Below, one piece after another: positions 8,064 through 16,541 of a DNA stretch of 64,000 bases. A model generated the notes under the pieces. The model searched no databases, was not told the origin of the DNA, and saw only the letters and a program-made list of their open reading frames with translations. Every line of letters begins with the position of its first letter. Within the stretch, counting starts at the first letter, position 1. Source of the DNA: Afipia massiliensis (lineage in GTDB: Bacteria; Pseudomonadota; Alphaproteobacteria; Rhizobiales; Xanthobacteraceae); NCBI RefSeq assembly GCF_001006325.2, contig NZ_LBIA02000001.1, positions 3,101,501-3,165,500 on the forward strand. Reading direction: 5' to 3'. The translations under genes and the position numbers were made by a program.

Positions 8064-9086
8064 TTACCCCAGCTTCTCCCGTGCCAGCTTCGCGCCTGCG
8101 CCGAGGGCGCGGAGCTTGGCTTCCGCTATGTCGCGGCGCATCGGCGCCATGCCGCAGTTCGTGGTCGCGACGATGTTGTCCTTCGGCACGAACTTCATCA
8201 CGGCTTCGATGGTCTTCACGACATCGTCGGGCGTCTCGACCGTGTCGCTGGCGACGTCGATCACGCCGGCCTGCACGACCTTGCCCTTGAGCAGCGCCAG
8301 AAGCTCCAGCGGCACGTGCGAGTTGCGGCACTCGATGGCGACCTGCTGAATCGGGCTCTTGTCGATGGCCGGGAAAATCTGCTCGTACTGCCGCCACTCG
8401 GCGCCGAGCGATTCCTTCCAGTCGGTGTTGGCCTTGATGCCGTAGCCATAGCAGATGTGAACGGCGGTCTGGCAGGTGAGGCCCTGGGCGGCGCGGGTCA
8501 GCGCCTCGATGCCCCAGTCGTTCACTTCGTCCATGAACACGTTGAAGGCGGGTTCGTCGAACTGGATCATGTCGACGCCGTCGGCCTGCAGCGCCTTGGC
8601 TTCGGCGTTCAGCAAATCGGCAAAGGCGAACGCCATCTTGACGCGGTCGCCATAATAACTGTCGGCGAGGGTGTCGATGATGGTCATTGGACCGGGCAGG
8701 GTGAATTTCAGCTTGCGCGTGGTATGCGCGCGGGCGGCGCGCGCCTCGTCGGCGTGGACGCGGCCCTTGAGCTGCAGCGGCGCGACCACCTGCGGCACCA
8801 TCGCCTTGTAGCGATCCTTGCGGATTCCCATTTCGACCTTGTGGGCGAAATCGATGCCTTCGACGCGCTCGAGAAAGCCGTGCACGAAATGCTGCCGCGC
8901 CTGTTCGCCCTCGGTGACGATATCGATCCCGGCGTCTTCCTGGATTTTCACCCAGAGCAGCGTCGCGTCGCGCTTGGCGCTGACCAGTTCCGCGCCTTTG
9001 AGTTTCCAGGGCGCCCACAGCGTATTGGGCTCGGCCAGCCATTCGGGCTTCGGCAATGAGCCGGCGATGGTCGTTTGAAACAGCAT
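8064..9086 (-). CDS. MetE C-terminal-like, cobalamin-independent methionine synthase family protein
   Basis: Zinc methyltransferase of 340 residues matching only the C-terminal catalytic barrel of cobalamin-independent methionine synthase; the N-terminal folate-binding repeat of classical MetE is absent. Likely zinc ligands are His210 and Cys212 (AVHICYGYG) and Cys311 (TTNCGMAP). The start was set at the ATG at 9086 (MLFQTTIAGSLPKPEW), the usual family N-terminus; 9125 is an in-frame alternative. It probably transfers a methyl group to homocysteine or a related thiol. The methyl donor is uncertain because the folate-binding half is missing. It is divergent from the GST gene. Confidence 0.85.
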   Translation of the reverse strand: MLFQTTIAGSLPKPEWLAEPNTLWAPWKLKGAELVSAKRDATLLWVKIQEDAGIDIVTEGEQARQHFVHGFLERVEGIDFAHKVEMGIRKDRYKAMVPQVVAPLQLKGRVHADEARAARAHTTRKLKFTLPGPMTIIDTLADSYYGDRVKMAFAFADLLNAEAKALQADGVDMIQFDEPAFNVFMDEVNDWGIEALTRAAQGLTCQTAVHICYGYGIKANTDWKESLGAEWRQYEQIFPAIDKSPIQQVAIECRNSHVPLELLALLKGKVVQAGVIDVASDTVETPDDVVKTIEAVMKFVPKDNIVATTNCGMAPMRRDIAEAKLRALGAGAKLAREKLG

Positions 9087-9238
9087 GGCGCTTCCGTTCT
9101 TCTTGGTTGCACGCTTATCTGCCATGTCCGGGCCATCGCATACAAGCTGTTCGCGCTTGCGGGATGGAATGTGGCTGGAGACGTCGCTAGGATTGCGTGC
9201 GGCCGTTCGGCCTCGCTTATCCAGACACGGACCATGGC

Positions 9239-9934
9239 ATGATTGAACTGTATTACGCGCCGACACCCAACGGGTGGAAAATCTCGATCATGCTGGAAGA
9301 ACTGGGGCTGCCTTACACGGTGTTTCCGGTGAACATCCGCACCGGCGAGCAGTTCGAGCCCGAGTTCCTCAAGATCAGCCCTAACAACCGCATCCCAGCG
9401 ATCATCGACCGCGCGCCTTCGGACGGCGGCGAGCCGATCCCGATGTTCGAGACCGGCGCTATCCTGATCTATCTCGCCGAGAAGACCGGGCGCTTTCTGC
9501 CGAAGGACGTGCGCGGTCGCTTCAAGGTCATCCAGTGGGTGATGTGGCAGATGGGCGGGCTCGGCCCGATGCTCGGCCAGCACGGTCACTTCGCGCTCTA
9601 TGCGACCGAGAAGATTCCCTATGCCATCCAGCGCTACCGTGACGAAGCCGAGCGGCTCTATGCCGTGCTCGACCGGCAGCTTGGCAAGACCGGCGCCTAT
9701 GTCGCGGGCGATGAGTATTCCATTGCCGACATCGCATGCTTCCCGTGGACGATGACCCACAAGGCGCAGGGCTTCACCCTCGAAGACTTTCCGCACATCA
9801 AGCGCTGGTACGCGACGGTGCGCGCACGGCCGGAGGTGCAGAAAGGTCTTGCCGTCGGAAAATTCGACAAGACGCCGTTCACCGAAGAGCAGCGCAAGAA
9901 CATGTTCGGCAAGGCCGCGCAACAGGCACAATAG
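9239..9934 (+). CDS. Nu-class glutathione S-transferase (YfcG-like)
   Basis: Cytosolic GST of 231 residues, closest to the YfcG/YghU (Nu) class of disulfide-bond reductases. The thioredoxin-like N-domain carries YAPTPNGWKI and the glutathione-binding SPNNRIPAI plus ETGAILIYLAEK. The C-terminal helical domain has the GGLGPMLGQ stretch typical of Nu-class proteins. Start at the ATG at 9239; the frame extends open to 9197 without support. Its promoter lies in the 152-bp divergent region shared with the MetE-like gene. A family A palindromic repeat follows the stop. Confidence 0.88.
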   Translation: MIELYYAPTPNGWKISIMLEELGLPYTVFPVNIRTGEQFEPEFLKISPNNRIPAIIDRAPSDGGEPIPMFETGAILIYLAEKTGRFLPKDVRGRFKVIQWVMWQMGGLGPMLGQHGHFALYATEKIPYAIQRYRDEAERLYAVLDRQLGKTGAYVAGDEYSIADIACFPWTMTHKAQGFTLEDFPHIKRWYATVRARPEVQKGLAVGKFDKTPFTEEQRKNMFGKAAQQAQ

Positions 9935-9944
9935 GAAATACCGC

Positions 9945-10023
9945 GTCATTGCGAGCGAAGCGAAGCAATCCAGAGCACAAAAAAGAAACTGGATTGCTTC
10001 GTCGCTACGCTCCTCGCAATGAC
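9945..10023. repeat. Dispersed palindromic repeat, family A (copy 2)
   Basis: Inverted repeat from GTCATTGCGAGCGAAGCG to GCTCCTCGCAATGAC with a short A-rich centre. It lies between the GST and isomerase genes, which read in the same direction. Confidence 0.85.
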
Positions 10024-10059
10024 GAGAGAAGCAAAACGCAATAACAAGGAAACGCCATC

Positions 10060-10671
10060 ATGATCGAGTTCTTCTTCGACTGCTCCAGCCCGTGGACGTA
10101 TCTGGCGTTCACCAACATCCAGCCGCTTGCGAAGGAGCTGGGCGCGGAGATCACATGGCGGCCGATTCTGGTCGGCGGCATCTTCAACACCGTCAACAAG
10201 ACGATGTACGAGACGCGCGCCAATCCGGTGCCGGCGAAGCAGGCCTACACGGCGAAGGATATGGCGGACTGGGCGCGGCTGGCGAACATCAAGATCAAGA
10301 TGCCGCCGACGGTGTTTCCTGTGAACGCGGTGAAATCGATGCGCGGGTGCATCTGGGCGGACAGCCAGGGCAAGCTGCTGCCGTTCGCCACCGCAGTGTT
10401 TGAGGCATACTGGGGCGACGATCAGGATGTCTCCAAGGACGAGGTTCTGACGAAAATCTGCGAGCGTGTCGGTCTCGATCCGGCGAAGTTTTTTGGAGGG
10501 ATCGGCGAGCAATCCGTCAAGGATCAGCTCAAGACCAACACCGATGAGGCGATCGCGCGCGGCGCATTCGGCTCGCCGACGATTTATCTCGACAAGACCG
10601 ATATGTACTTCGGCAACGACCGCCTGCCGTTGATCCGCGCCGCGCTGATGCGGAAGAAGACTGCGGCGTGA
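10060..10671 (+). CDS. 2-hydroxychromene-2-carboxylate isomerase family protein (DsbA superfamily)
   Basis: Kappa-GST/DsbA-fold protein of 203 residues. The opening EFFFDCSSPWTYLA contains the conserved serine of glutathione-dependent isomerases in place of a CxxC pair. WRPILVGGIFN and the C-terminal GAFGSPTIYLDKTDMYFGNDRL are hallmarks of the HCCA isomerase group. The founding enzyme acts in naphthalene degradation, but no aromatic catabolic genes are adjacent, so the substrate here is unknown. The preceding GST and the following quinone reductase suggest a loose redox/detoxification neighbourhood. Confidence 0.85.
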   Translation: MIEFFFDCSSPWTYLAFTNIQPLAKELGAEITWRPILVGGIFNTVNKTMYETRANPVPAKQAYTAKDMADWARLANIKIKMPPTVFPVNAVKSMRGCIWADSQGKLLPFATAVFEAYWGDDQDVSKDEVLTKICERVGLDPAKFFGGIGEQSVKDQLKTNTDEAIARGAFGSPTIYLDKTDMYFGNDRLPLIRAALMRKKTAA

Positions 10672-10706
10672 CAATGATTGTGGGGCGAACGGTCGTATTA
10701 TCTCCG

Positions 10707-10771
10707 GTCGTCCCCGCGGAAGCGGGGACCCAGAGCAAAGAACTGGATTCCCGCGTGCGCGGGAATGAGCG
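10707..10771. repeat. Dispersed palindromic repeat, family C (copy 1)
   Basis: Two consecutive hairpins, one with arms GTCCCCGC and GCGGGGAC, the other with arms TTCCCGCG and CGCGGGAA, separated by AGAGCAAAGAACTGGA. It sits directly in front of the quinone reductase start, so it lies in that gene's leader. A larger relative is at 48279-48434. Confidence 0.8.
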
Positions 10772-10780
10772 GAGAAACTA

Positions 10781-11755
10781 ATGCCGCGCGCCGTCGTCTG
10801 CCGCGAACTCGGGCCGCCTGAGTCTCTCAAGCTGGAAGACATTCCGCGCGCCACGCTTGCGCCGGGGCAGGTGCGCGTCGCGATCCATGCAGCCGGATTG
10901 AATTTCCCCGACATCCTGATGGCGGCGGGCGAGTACCAGTTGAAGCCGCCGCTGCCGTTCACGCCGGGCATGGAGGCCGGCGGCGAGGTGATCGAGGTCG
11001 CGGGCGTCGACGGCGTCAGTGTTGGCGACAGGGTGATCGTGAAGGCGCGGTTCGGTTGCTACGCCGATGAGATTGTTGTGTCACCCGATCAACTCACGCC
11101 GCTGCCGTCCACATTCGACTATGCGCAGGGCGCGACGTTTCTCGCCGCGCACGGCACCGCGTATCACGCGCTGAAGGATCGCGCACAGATCAAGCCGGGC
11201 GAGGTGCTGCTTGTGCACGGCGCAGGCGGCGGCGTCGGGCTCGCCGCCGTTGAGTTGGGCAAGGTGTTCGGCGCGACCGTGATTGCATGCGCGTCAAGCG
11301 AAGAGAAGCTTGCGGTCGCTGCGCAGCGCGGCGCGGATCATGGCGTGCTCTATGGCCGCGAACCGTTCAAGGACGCGGTGAAGCGCATCACCGAGGGACG
11401 CGGCGTCGATGTCGTGTTCGATCCGGTCGGCGGCGAGATCTTCGAGGACAGCCTGCGCTGCATCGCGTGGGGCGCACGGCTGCTGGTGATCGGCTTCACC
11501 GGCGGCGTCGGCGTGGCGAAGACCAATCTCGTGCTGATCAAGGGCGCCAGCGTGCTTGGCGTGCGCGCCGGCGAGGCGGTGCGCAAGGACCCTTCGCTTG
11601 GCGTTGTTCGCCTTGCGGACCTGACACGGCTCGCCGAGGAGGGTCGCATCAGTCCAAACATCTCGCATCGCCTGCCGCTGGAAGATTATGCGAAGGCGAT
11701 GCGACTGTTGATGGACCGCCGCGCCATCGGGCGCGTGGTGCTGATGATGCGGTGA
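10781..11755 (+). CDS. NADPH:quinone oxidoreductase family protein (zinc-independent MDR)
   Basis: Medium-chain dehydrogenase/reductase of 324 residues, quinone oxidoreductase subgroup. The N-terminal GroES-like part contains HAAGLNFPDILMAAGEYQ and PFTPGMEAGGEV. The Rossmann part has the NADPH-binding VHGAGGGVGLAAVELGK, and DVVFDPVGGEIF is typical. The structural and catalytic zinc cysteines of alcohol dehydrogenases are absent, as expected for this subgroup. It probably reduces quinones or enones; the physiological substrate is unknown. A family D repeat follows the stop. Confidence 0.87.
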   Translation: MPRAVVCRELGPPESLKLEDIPRATLAPGQVRVAIHAAGLNFPDILMAAGEYQLKPPLPFTPGMEAGGEVIEVAGVDGVSVGDRVIVKARFGCYADEIVVSPDQLTPLPSTFDYAQGATFLAAHGTAYHALKDRAQIKPGEVLLVHGAGGGVGLAAVELGKVFGATVIACASSEEKLAVAAQRGADHGVLYGREPFKDAVKRITEGRGVDVVFDPVGGEIFEDSLRCIAWGARLLVIGFTGGVGVAKTNLVLIKGASVLGVRAGEAVRKDPSLGVVRLADLTRLAEEGRISPNISHRLPLEDYAKAMRLLMDRRAIGRVVLMMR

Positions 11756-11760
11756 CTCTT

Positions 11761-11893
11761 ATCCCTCCCCCTTGTGGGGAGGGTCGGCCGAGCGAAGCGG
11801 AGGCCGGGGTGGGGGTATTTCAAAAGAAGCCCCGTGAATTCACCCCCACCCGACTGGCCTTCGGCCAGCCACCCTCCCCACAAGGGGGAGGGA
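11761..11893. repeat. Dispersed palindromic repeat, family D
   Basis: Near-perfect inverted repeat: outer arms ATCCCTCCCCCTTGTGGGGA and TCCCCACAAGGGGGAGGGAT, inner arms CCGGGGTGGGGGT and ACCCCCACCCG. It lies between the convergent quinone reductase and enoyl-CoA hydratase genes and could act as a bidirectional terminator-like structure, although no clear T-run follows. Confidence 0.85.
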
Positions 11894-11916
11894 TGACGCG
11901 ACTCCGGTGACGACCC

Positions 11917-12822
11917 TTACTTGTACTCCCGCTCGGTCCACCACGGGAAATACGACGGCATGTCCTTCGACACAGTCTGCTTGAATTGCGCGGGCCGTTT
12001 TTCGAGGAACGACATCACGCCTTCGCGCACGTCGGCGGACTGGCCGCGCGAATAGATGCCGCGGCTGTCGACCTTGTGGGCCTCCATCGGATCGTCCGCG
12101 CCCAGCATGCGCCACATCTGCTGGCGGATCAGCGCGATCGACACCGGGGCGGTGTTCTCAACGATCTCGCGCGCGATGGCGCGCGCAGCGGGCATCAGTT
12201 CATCGGCAGGCAGCACCTTGCTGACGAGGCGTCCGTCGAGGGCTTCCTGTGCAGGAAACACGCGGCCCGAATAGCACCATTCCAGCGCCTGCGAGATGCC
12301 GACGAGGCGTGGCAGAAACCAGCTTGACGCTGCTTCCGGCACGATGCCGCGCCGCGCAAACACGAAACCGAACCGCGCATCGACCGAAGCGATTCGAATA
12401 TCCATCGGAAGCTGCATGGTGACGCCGATGCCGACGGCCGCGCCGTTGATCGCGCCGATGACGGGCTTCAGCGATTTGAAAATGCGCAGCGTCACGCGTC
12501 CGCCGCCGTCGCGCACCGCGTCGTCGCTCCACTCGACTTCGCCGTTCGGGCGAAGCGGCGCGCTTTTGCGATCAGGCCGTGCAGCGCGGTCGAAGGTTGC
12601 GCCGCCTTCGGAGAGGTCCGCGCCCGCGCAGAACGCGCGCCCCGCGCCGGTCACGATGATGGCGCGCACATTGTCGTCGGCGTCGGCAGCGTCGAACGCG
12701 TCGATCAGCTCGTTCATCATGACATGCGTGAACGCGTTCATCTTGTCGGGACGATTGAGCGTGATGGTCAGGATATTGTCCTGAACTTCGTATTTGATCT
12801 GTTGGTAGTTTGCCTGGGCCAT
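11917..12822 (-). CDS. Enoyl-CoA hydratase/isomerase (crotonase) family protein
   Basis: Crotonase-fold protein of 301 residues. It contains LTITLNRPDKMNAFT, GAGRAFCAGADLSEGG (first oxyanion-hole strand), GAINGAAVGIGVTMQLPMDIRIAS (second oxyanion motif) and FARRGIVPEAASSWFLPRLVG with the usual catalytic Glu region. The start at 12822 is set by the ribosome site GGAGGATACGCGGCG; the open frame back to 12930 is rejected. It likely acts in acyl-CoA beta-oxidation or a related pathway. The gene is divergent from the cyclic-nucleotide-binding gene. Confidence 0.87.
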   Translation of the reverse strand: MAQANYQQIKYEVQDNILTITLNRPDKMNAFTHVMMNELIDAFDAADADDNVRAIIVTGAGRAFCAGADLSEGGATFDRAARPDRKSAPLRPNGEVEWSDDAVRDGGGRVTLRIFKSLKPVIGAINGAAVGIGVTMQLPMDIRIASVDARFGFVFARRGIVPEAASSWFLPRLVGISQALEWCYSGRVFPAQEALDGRLVSKVLPADELMPAARAIAREIVENTAPVSIALIRQQMWRMLGADDPMEAHKVDSRGIYSRGQSADVREGVMSFLEKRPAQFKQTVSKDMPSYFPWWTEREYK

Positions 12823-12993
12823 CGCCGCGTATCCTCCAGCTTGTTTGTTTGATGTTCGCGCGAGGGCGAACCAGACGGATACCCTAGCGCGTCCGTCGAA
12901 GTGCTGGTAATTTTCGCAAGCGGGATGCAACTATGCGATGGACGTTTTCCGTGGCCGGGCCTAGCCTTTGATCCTGCCAGAACGGAGGCAGCC

Positions 12994-13461
12994 ATGCGTG
13001 CAGTTCTCGAACACTGCAAGGGCCGCGCGGAAACGTATGTTCCCGCGAAAATGTTGCTGATCCGGGAAGGCGAAACCACCGGCGATCTGTTTATCCTGAT
13101 CGAGGGTGAACTTGAGGTCCTCAAAGGAGACACCATTATCGCGGTCGTCACCGAGCCGGGCGCAATCCTCGGCGAAATGTCGGTGCTGCTCGGCCAGCCG
13201 CACACCGGCACGGTCCGGGCCGCGACCGGCTCGACAGTCTACAAGATCGACGATGGCGCCGGTTTCCTGCGCGAGAATTCCGCTGTGACGCTGCTGGTCG
13301 CGACGGTGCTTGCCCAGCGCCTGAATGCCGCGACGACATATGTCGCCGACATCAAGCGGCAGTATGCCGGTCACGGCACGATGGTCGGCGAAGTGCTCGA
13401 GAGTCTCGTCAACCAGCCGGAGTCGAAAGCGTCGGATCGCGATCCTGACCCGCGGCTGTAA
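12994..13461 (+). CDS. Stand-alone cyclic nucleotide-binding domain protein
   Basis: Protein of 155 residues with a single cNMP-binding beta-roll: GETTGDLFILIEGELEVLKG, then GAILGEMSVLLGQPHTGTVRA, where the phosphate-binding cassette would sit, although the canonical arginine of that cassette is not clearly kept. There is no helix-turn-helix, so it is not a Crp-type regulator. The ATG at 12994 follows ACGGAGGCAGCC. A second protein of this kind is encoded at 63176-63547. Ligand and partner are unknown. Confidence 0.83.
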   Translation: MRAVLEHCKGRAETYVPAKMLLIREGETTGDLFILIEGELEVLKGDTIIAVVTEPGAILGEMSVLLGQPHTGTVRAATGSTVYKIDDGAGFLRENSAVTLLVATVLAQRLNAATTYVADIKRQYAGHGTMVGEVLESLVNQPESKASDRDPDPRL

Positions 13462-13627
13462 GCCAGCCGGCCATGCATGACATCCCCTGAGGCTGGCTAG
13501 TCATCTACGGGCTTTTTGCGCAGGACAAGCTGAGGCTTGCCCGCCGGGAAACTGCAGCAACGTTAAGTGTTTAAAGCTCGCTGTGTGCTGTGGCGCGCTC
13601 GCCGTCGCAATGCTACAACCCGCGCGC

Positions 13628-13714
13628 GCGGACGTGGCGGAATTGGTAGACGCAAGGGACTTAAAATCCCTCGATGGCAACGTCGTGCGGGTTCGATTCC
13701 CGCCGTCCGCACCA
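13628..13714 (+). tRNA. tRNA-Leu (anticodon UAA)
   Basis: Eighty-seven bases with acceptor arms GCGGACG and CGTCCGC, a long variable arm (class II), the T-loop segment GGTTCGATTCC, and a genome-encoded CCA. The anticodon loop CTTAAAA gives UAA. A decayed copy of its 3' half lies about 2 kb downstream at 15635-15690. Confidence 0.97.
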
Positions 13715-13840
13715 AAGTTGCCGCCAGTTCTTTCGCCAGGTGTTCTCAGGCGGGTGTCTCAGCGAGAGACCGTGAGCAGCGACGCGCGAACGCGCGGCAA
13801 GAAATCGGGCGCACCATCGGCATGTGGGCTCAATCGGTCC

Positions 13841-15286
13841 TCACTTGGCCAGTGCGTTCTTGTAAATGACGCCGTCCTTCATGATGACCAGAAAATTCTT
13901 GCCGGGGTCTGCGACGAGATTGATATTTTCCAGCGGATTGCCGTCGACCAGCAGCAGGTCGGCAAACGCGCCTTGCTCCACCACGCCCAGTTTGCCGGGG
14001 TAGGGATTGCGTTTTCCGGACAGCGCCAGCAGTTCGGCGTTCGTTGATGTCGCCATGATCAAAGCCTCGGCAGGGGTGTACCAGCGGGTAAGCGAAGCCA
14101 GAATTGCCCCCTGTTGCTGCGCCAGCGCCGCGGAGAACAGCACATCGGTGCCCCACGCCGTCTTGATCTTGTACTTCTTCGCCAACTCGTAGGATCTGGC
14201 AATGCCGGGCCAGATCTCATCCGCCTTGGCTCGCTGGACCGAACCCACCGGAAAGCCCAGCCTCAAACCCTCGGGGAGCGGCTGCATGCTCAGCCAGATG
14301 CCCTTTTCCGCGATCAGTTTGGCGGTTGCTTCGTCCATCAGCGTGCCGTGTTCGATACACGTTACGCCGGCCGAAATAGCCCCACGGATCGCAGCAGGCG
14401 TAAAGGCATGCGCGGCGACGTATGTGCCCCAATTCTCGGCCGCTTCAACGGCGGCGCGCAGTTCGGGCTCGGTGAAGGTGGTCACGTCGATCGGACTGAA
14501 GGGTGACGACACTCCGCCGCCCGCTGTCAGTTTGACCTGGGAAGCGCCCTGCATGAGCTGTTCGCGCGCGCGCACACGCACCTCGTCAGGGCTGTCGGCG
14601 ACTATGGCGCCGCCGATCTGCTCCATGCGGGTGAGCATGCCGCCTATCGTGCGCGGCAGGTCGGTTAGCTGGCGGAAATCCCCGTGCCCGCTCGTGACGG
14701 TGATCATGGCGCCGGACGGATAGATGCGCGGGCCCTTGACGATTCCGTCGTCGATGGCGCGCTTGAGACCGAACGCCGGCCCGCCCACGTCGCGAACGGT
14801 GGTGAAGCCGCGCATGAGCGTGTCTGTCGCCTCTTCGCCAGCCAAAAGGTTGTTGTAGCCAACGTCACCGAACGCCTGCGCCGGAGTCACCCGTATCAGC
14901 ATGGCGTGCCAATGCGCGTCGATCAGGCCCGGCATTAGCGTCCTGCCGCCACCGTCGATGATGCGGGTCGTCGCGCTGCGATCCACCGGAATAGGCGCGC
15001 GGGATATTCTTTCGATCTGGTTGCCTCGAACCAATACATTCGTGGATTCGGACAACGAAGCGCTCTTGCCGTCGAAGATGCGGACGTTCTGGAAAAGTGT
15101 TGTTCCGTTCTTGATCAAAACGGGGGGAGGTGCCGAACCCGGTGCTTCCGGTGCCTTTTGCGCCAGACCCGCCTGGCAAAGTCCTATGAAGATCGCCGCC
15201 GACATCAGCGATGGACCCAGGATCCGCCTCGACTTCCGGGCCATCGTCAGGCCACACAACGTACTCAACCCTGCCTTTGAGTTCAT
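13841..15286 (-). CDS. Exported metal-dependent amidohydrolase (prolidase/imidazolonepropionase-like)
   Basis: Amidohydrolase-superfamily enzyme of 481 residues with an N-terminal signal peptide ending near QAGLAQ (about residue 43), so it is probably periplasmic. Metal and catalytic motifs: His125 and His127 (DAHWH), a lysine in VKLTAGGG, the histidines of VAAHAF and CIEHGTLMD, and the aspartate of AWGTDVL. The ATG at 15286 has a strong ribosome site (AAGGAGATTG), so the open frame to 15634 is rejected. The gene lies between tRNA-Leu and a decayed tRNA-Leu fragment, which raises the possibility of past integration. The substrate is unknown; Xaa-Pro dipeptides or cyclic amides are typical of relatives. 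Confidence 0.87.
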   Translation of the reverse strand: MNSKAGLSTLCGLTMARKSRRILGPSLMSAAIFIGLCQAGLAQKAPEAPGSAPPPVLIKNGTTLFQNVRIFDGKSASLSESTNVLVRGNQIERISRAPIPVDRSATTRIIDGGGRTLMPGLIDAHWHAMLIRVTPAQAFGDVGYNNLLAGEEATDTLMRGFTTVRDVGGPAFGLKRAIDDGIVKGPRIYPSGAMITVTSGHGDFRQLTDLPRTIGGMLTRMEQIGGAIVADSPDEVRVRAREQLMQGASQVKLTAGGGVSSPFSPIDVTTFTEPELRAAVEAAENWGTYVAAHAFTPAAIRGAISAGVTCIEHGTLMDEATAKLIAEKGIWLSMQPLPEGLRLGFPVGSVQRAKADEIWPGIARSYELAKKYKIKTAWGTDVLFSAALAQQQGAILASLTRWYTPAEALIMATSTNAELLALSGKRNPYPGKLGVVEQGAFADLLLVDGNPLENINLVADPGKNFLVIMKDGVIYKNALAK

Positions 15287-15634
15287 TGTGCAATCTCCTT
15301 TGCGTTTTGAACCCCAGAATCGAAGCTTAGTAGCGGAGACTTTTTCGCGGGAGCCCAACGTCGATGCATCGGCGTTGGATGTATCTAACGGGACGCCGTG
15401 ATCGCGGTCACTGAATGCAGTGGCCGGTCGGGCAGCTTGAACGGCTCGAACTCTATCATCGCGTGCCGACTCAAGGCTATCGCGGAAAACGGCTGCTGGT
15501 CGTGCGCAATGAACATGCCGAGCGGGGGCGAGGACTTCCGCTTTCGGGAGAACGTCAAGCGGCAAGGGCAGGCGCGCCAAAGGAAATCTGATTGAGCTTC
15601 CTGTACACTTTGACATCCATGCTGAAATATACAA
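15287..15634. other. Gene-poor stretch upstream of the amidohydrolase, with a possible coding remnant
   Basis: No convincing gene is present. A 58-codon frame from the ATG at 15415 to the stop at 15591 (plus strand) reads MQWPVGQLERLELYHRV followed by PTQGYRGKRLLVVRNEH. It looks protein-like but has no ribosome site or recognised family, and may be the end of a lost gene. The amidohydrolase promoter should lie between 15290 and 15400. Confidence 0.3.
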
Positions 15635-15690
15635 AAGGACTTAAAGTTTCTCGGTGGTAATGTCGTGCGGTTCGCTTGCCGCCGTCGAGC
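15635..15690 (+). pseudogene. Decayed 3' half of a tRNA-Leu(UAA) copy
   Basis: Fifty-six bases align without shifts, apart from one missing base, to the intact tRNA-Leu from its anticodon stem to the acceptor 3' strand. Shared blocks include GGACTTAAA, GTCGTGCGG, TTCG and GCCGCCGTC. Most differences are C-to-T or G-to-A changes, and the acceptor end no longer pairs. It is in the same orientation as the intact gene at 13628-13714. Such a fragment is what an integrase-generated attachment-site duplication looks like after decay. Confidence 0.7.
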
Positions 15691-15730
15691 TTCTAACGCG
15701 TGACCGGCCCTGCCGGCCGAAGGACTGAAA

Positions 15731-15937
15731 ATGGACAAGAAGGCACTGCGCGAAGAAACCGAACGCCTTGTTCGCGAGGCGATGGAGCGCAAGGCGCTTG
15801 TGGTCAAGCAGGGCAATACGCGGATCGAGACAACCTGCGGCAAGTGCGGCAAGGCAAATCGTGTTTTGGCGGAGAAGGGCGCGACCCGCGTCAAGTTCGT
15901 CTGCAAGGAATGCGGCCACAAGCAAGAAACGCTTTGA
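15731..15937 (+). CDS. Small zinc-ribbon protein (two CxxC motifs)
   Basis: Cytoplasmic protein of 68 residues with a charged helical N-terminus (DKKALREETERLVREAM) and a C-terminal zinc ribbon formed by TTCGKCGKAN and FVCKECGHK. The four cysteines in two CxxC pairs should bind one zinc. The ATG at 15731 has AAGGACTGAAA before it. It resembles conserved short proteins of Bradyrhizobium relatives with no assigned function. It starts 40 bp after the decayed tRNA fragment. Confidence 0.7.
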   Translation: MDKKALREETERLVREAMERKALVVKQGNTRIETTCGKCGKANRVLAEKGATRVKFVCKECGHKQETL

Positions 15938-15976
15938 TCCGCCGCCTCACGTCCCTGTCACCACCACAAATTCAAC

Positions 15977-16426
15977 ATGAAGACCGGCAACACGACGCGC
16001 ATGAAACACGGGTTCACAACTGAAGATCTGAATTGCGATCCCGCACGGCGGCGGGCGGCCGGGCCGCGTCTCGCCATGCTGGGCGCGCTGGCGATCGTCC
16101 TCGGCGCTTGCGCAAGCGGCGGCGGATCGCCTTTCGGATCGAGCGTGTTTGTCGATCCCTCCAAATATGATCTCTACAACTGCCAGCAGCTCGCCACGGC
16201 GCGCAAGGCTGCCAACGACCGCGTGGTTGAACTTGAAGGGTTGATGGCCAAGGCTGAAACCGGAGCCGGCGGAGCATTGGTCTCGGGTCTGGCCTATCAG
16301 ACTGATTATCGCGCGCAGCGCGCACAGCGCGATGCCATCGATGAAAAGCTTGCCAGCAATAATTGCAGCGCTGAACTCGCGCCGCCTTCGGCCGCCGCCG
16401 CGCCGAGCAGCAAGCGCCGCCGCTGA
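15977..16426 (+). CDS. Putative lipoprotein, conserved hypothetical
   Basis: Protein of 149 residues with a long arginine-containing N-region (DPARRRAAGPRLAM), a hydrophobic stretch and the lipobox LGAC followed by ASGG, so lipid attachment at that cysteine is likely. The mature part is helical (KYDLYNCQQLATARKAANDRVVELEGLMAKAE), with an alanine-proline-rich and basic tail ending SKRRR. Similar small lipoproteins occur across Bradyrhizobium relatives without known function. The start could also lie at a later ATG (MKHGF); no strong ribosome site decides. Confidence 0.65.
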   Translation: MKTGNTTRMKHGFTTEDLNCDPARRRAAGPRLAMLGALAIVLGACASGGGSPFGSSVFVDPSKYDLYNCQQLATARKAANDRVVELEGLMAKAETGAGGALVSGLAYQTDYRAQRAQRDAIDEKLASNNCSAELAPPSAAAAPSSKRRR

Positions 16427-16439
16427 TTTGAGTGTCTCC

Positions 16440-16524
16440 GTCATTGCGAGCGGAGCGAAGCAATCCAGCGCGCTTTTCATAAGATGAGCTGGATTGCTTC
16501 GTCGCAAGTGCTCCTCGCAATGAC
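16440..16524. repeat. Dispersed palindromic repeat, family A (copy 3)
   Basis: Inverted repeat from GTCATTGCGAGCGGAGCG to GCTCCTCGCAATGAC. It lies between the lipoprotein gene and the convergent FAD monooxygenase gene. Confidence 0.85.
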
Positions 16525-16541
16525 GATAAGGGCCGTTCCCC

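Noticed and set aside
15287..15634. Extension of the amidohydrolase up to 15634
   Set aside because: The strong ribosome site AAGGAGATTG before 15286 and the immediate signal peptide set the start there.
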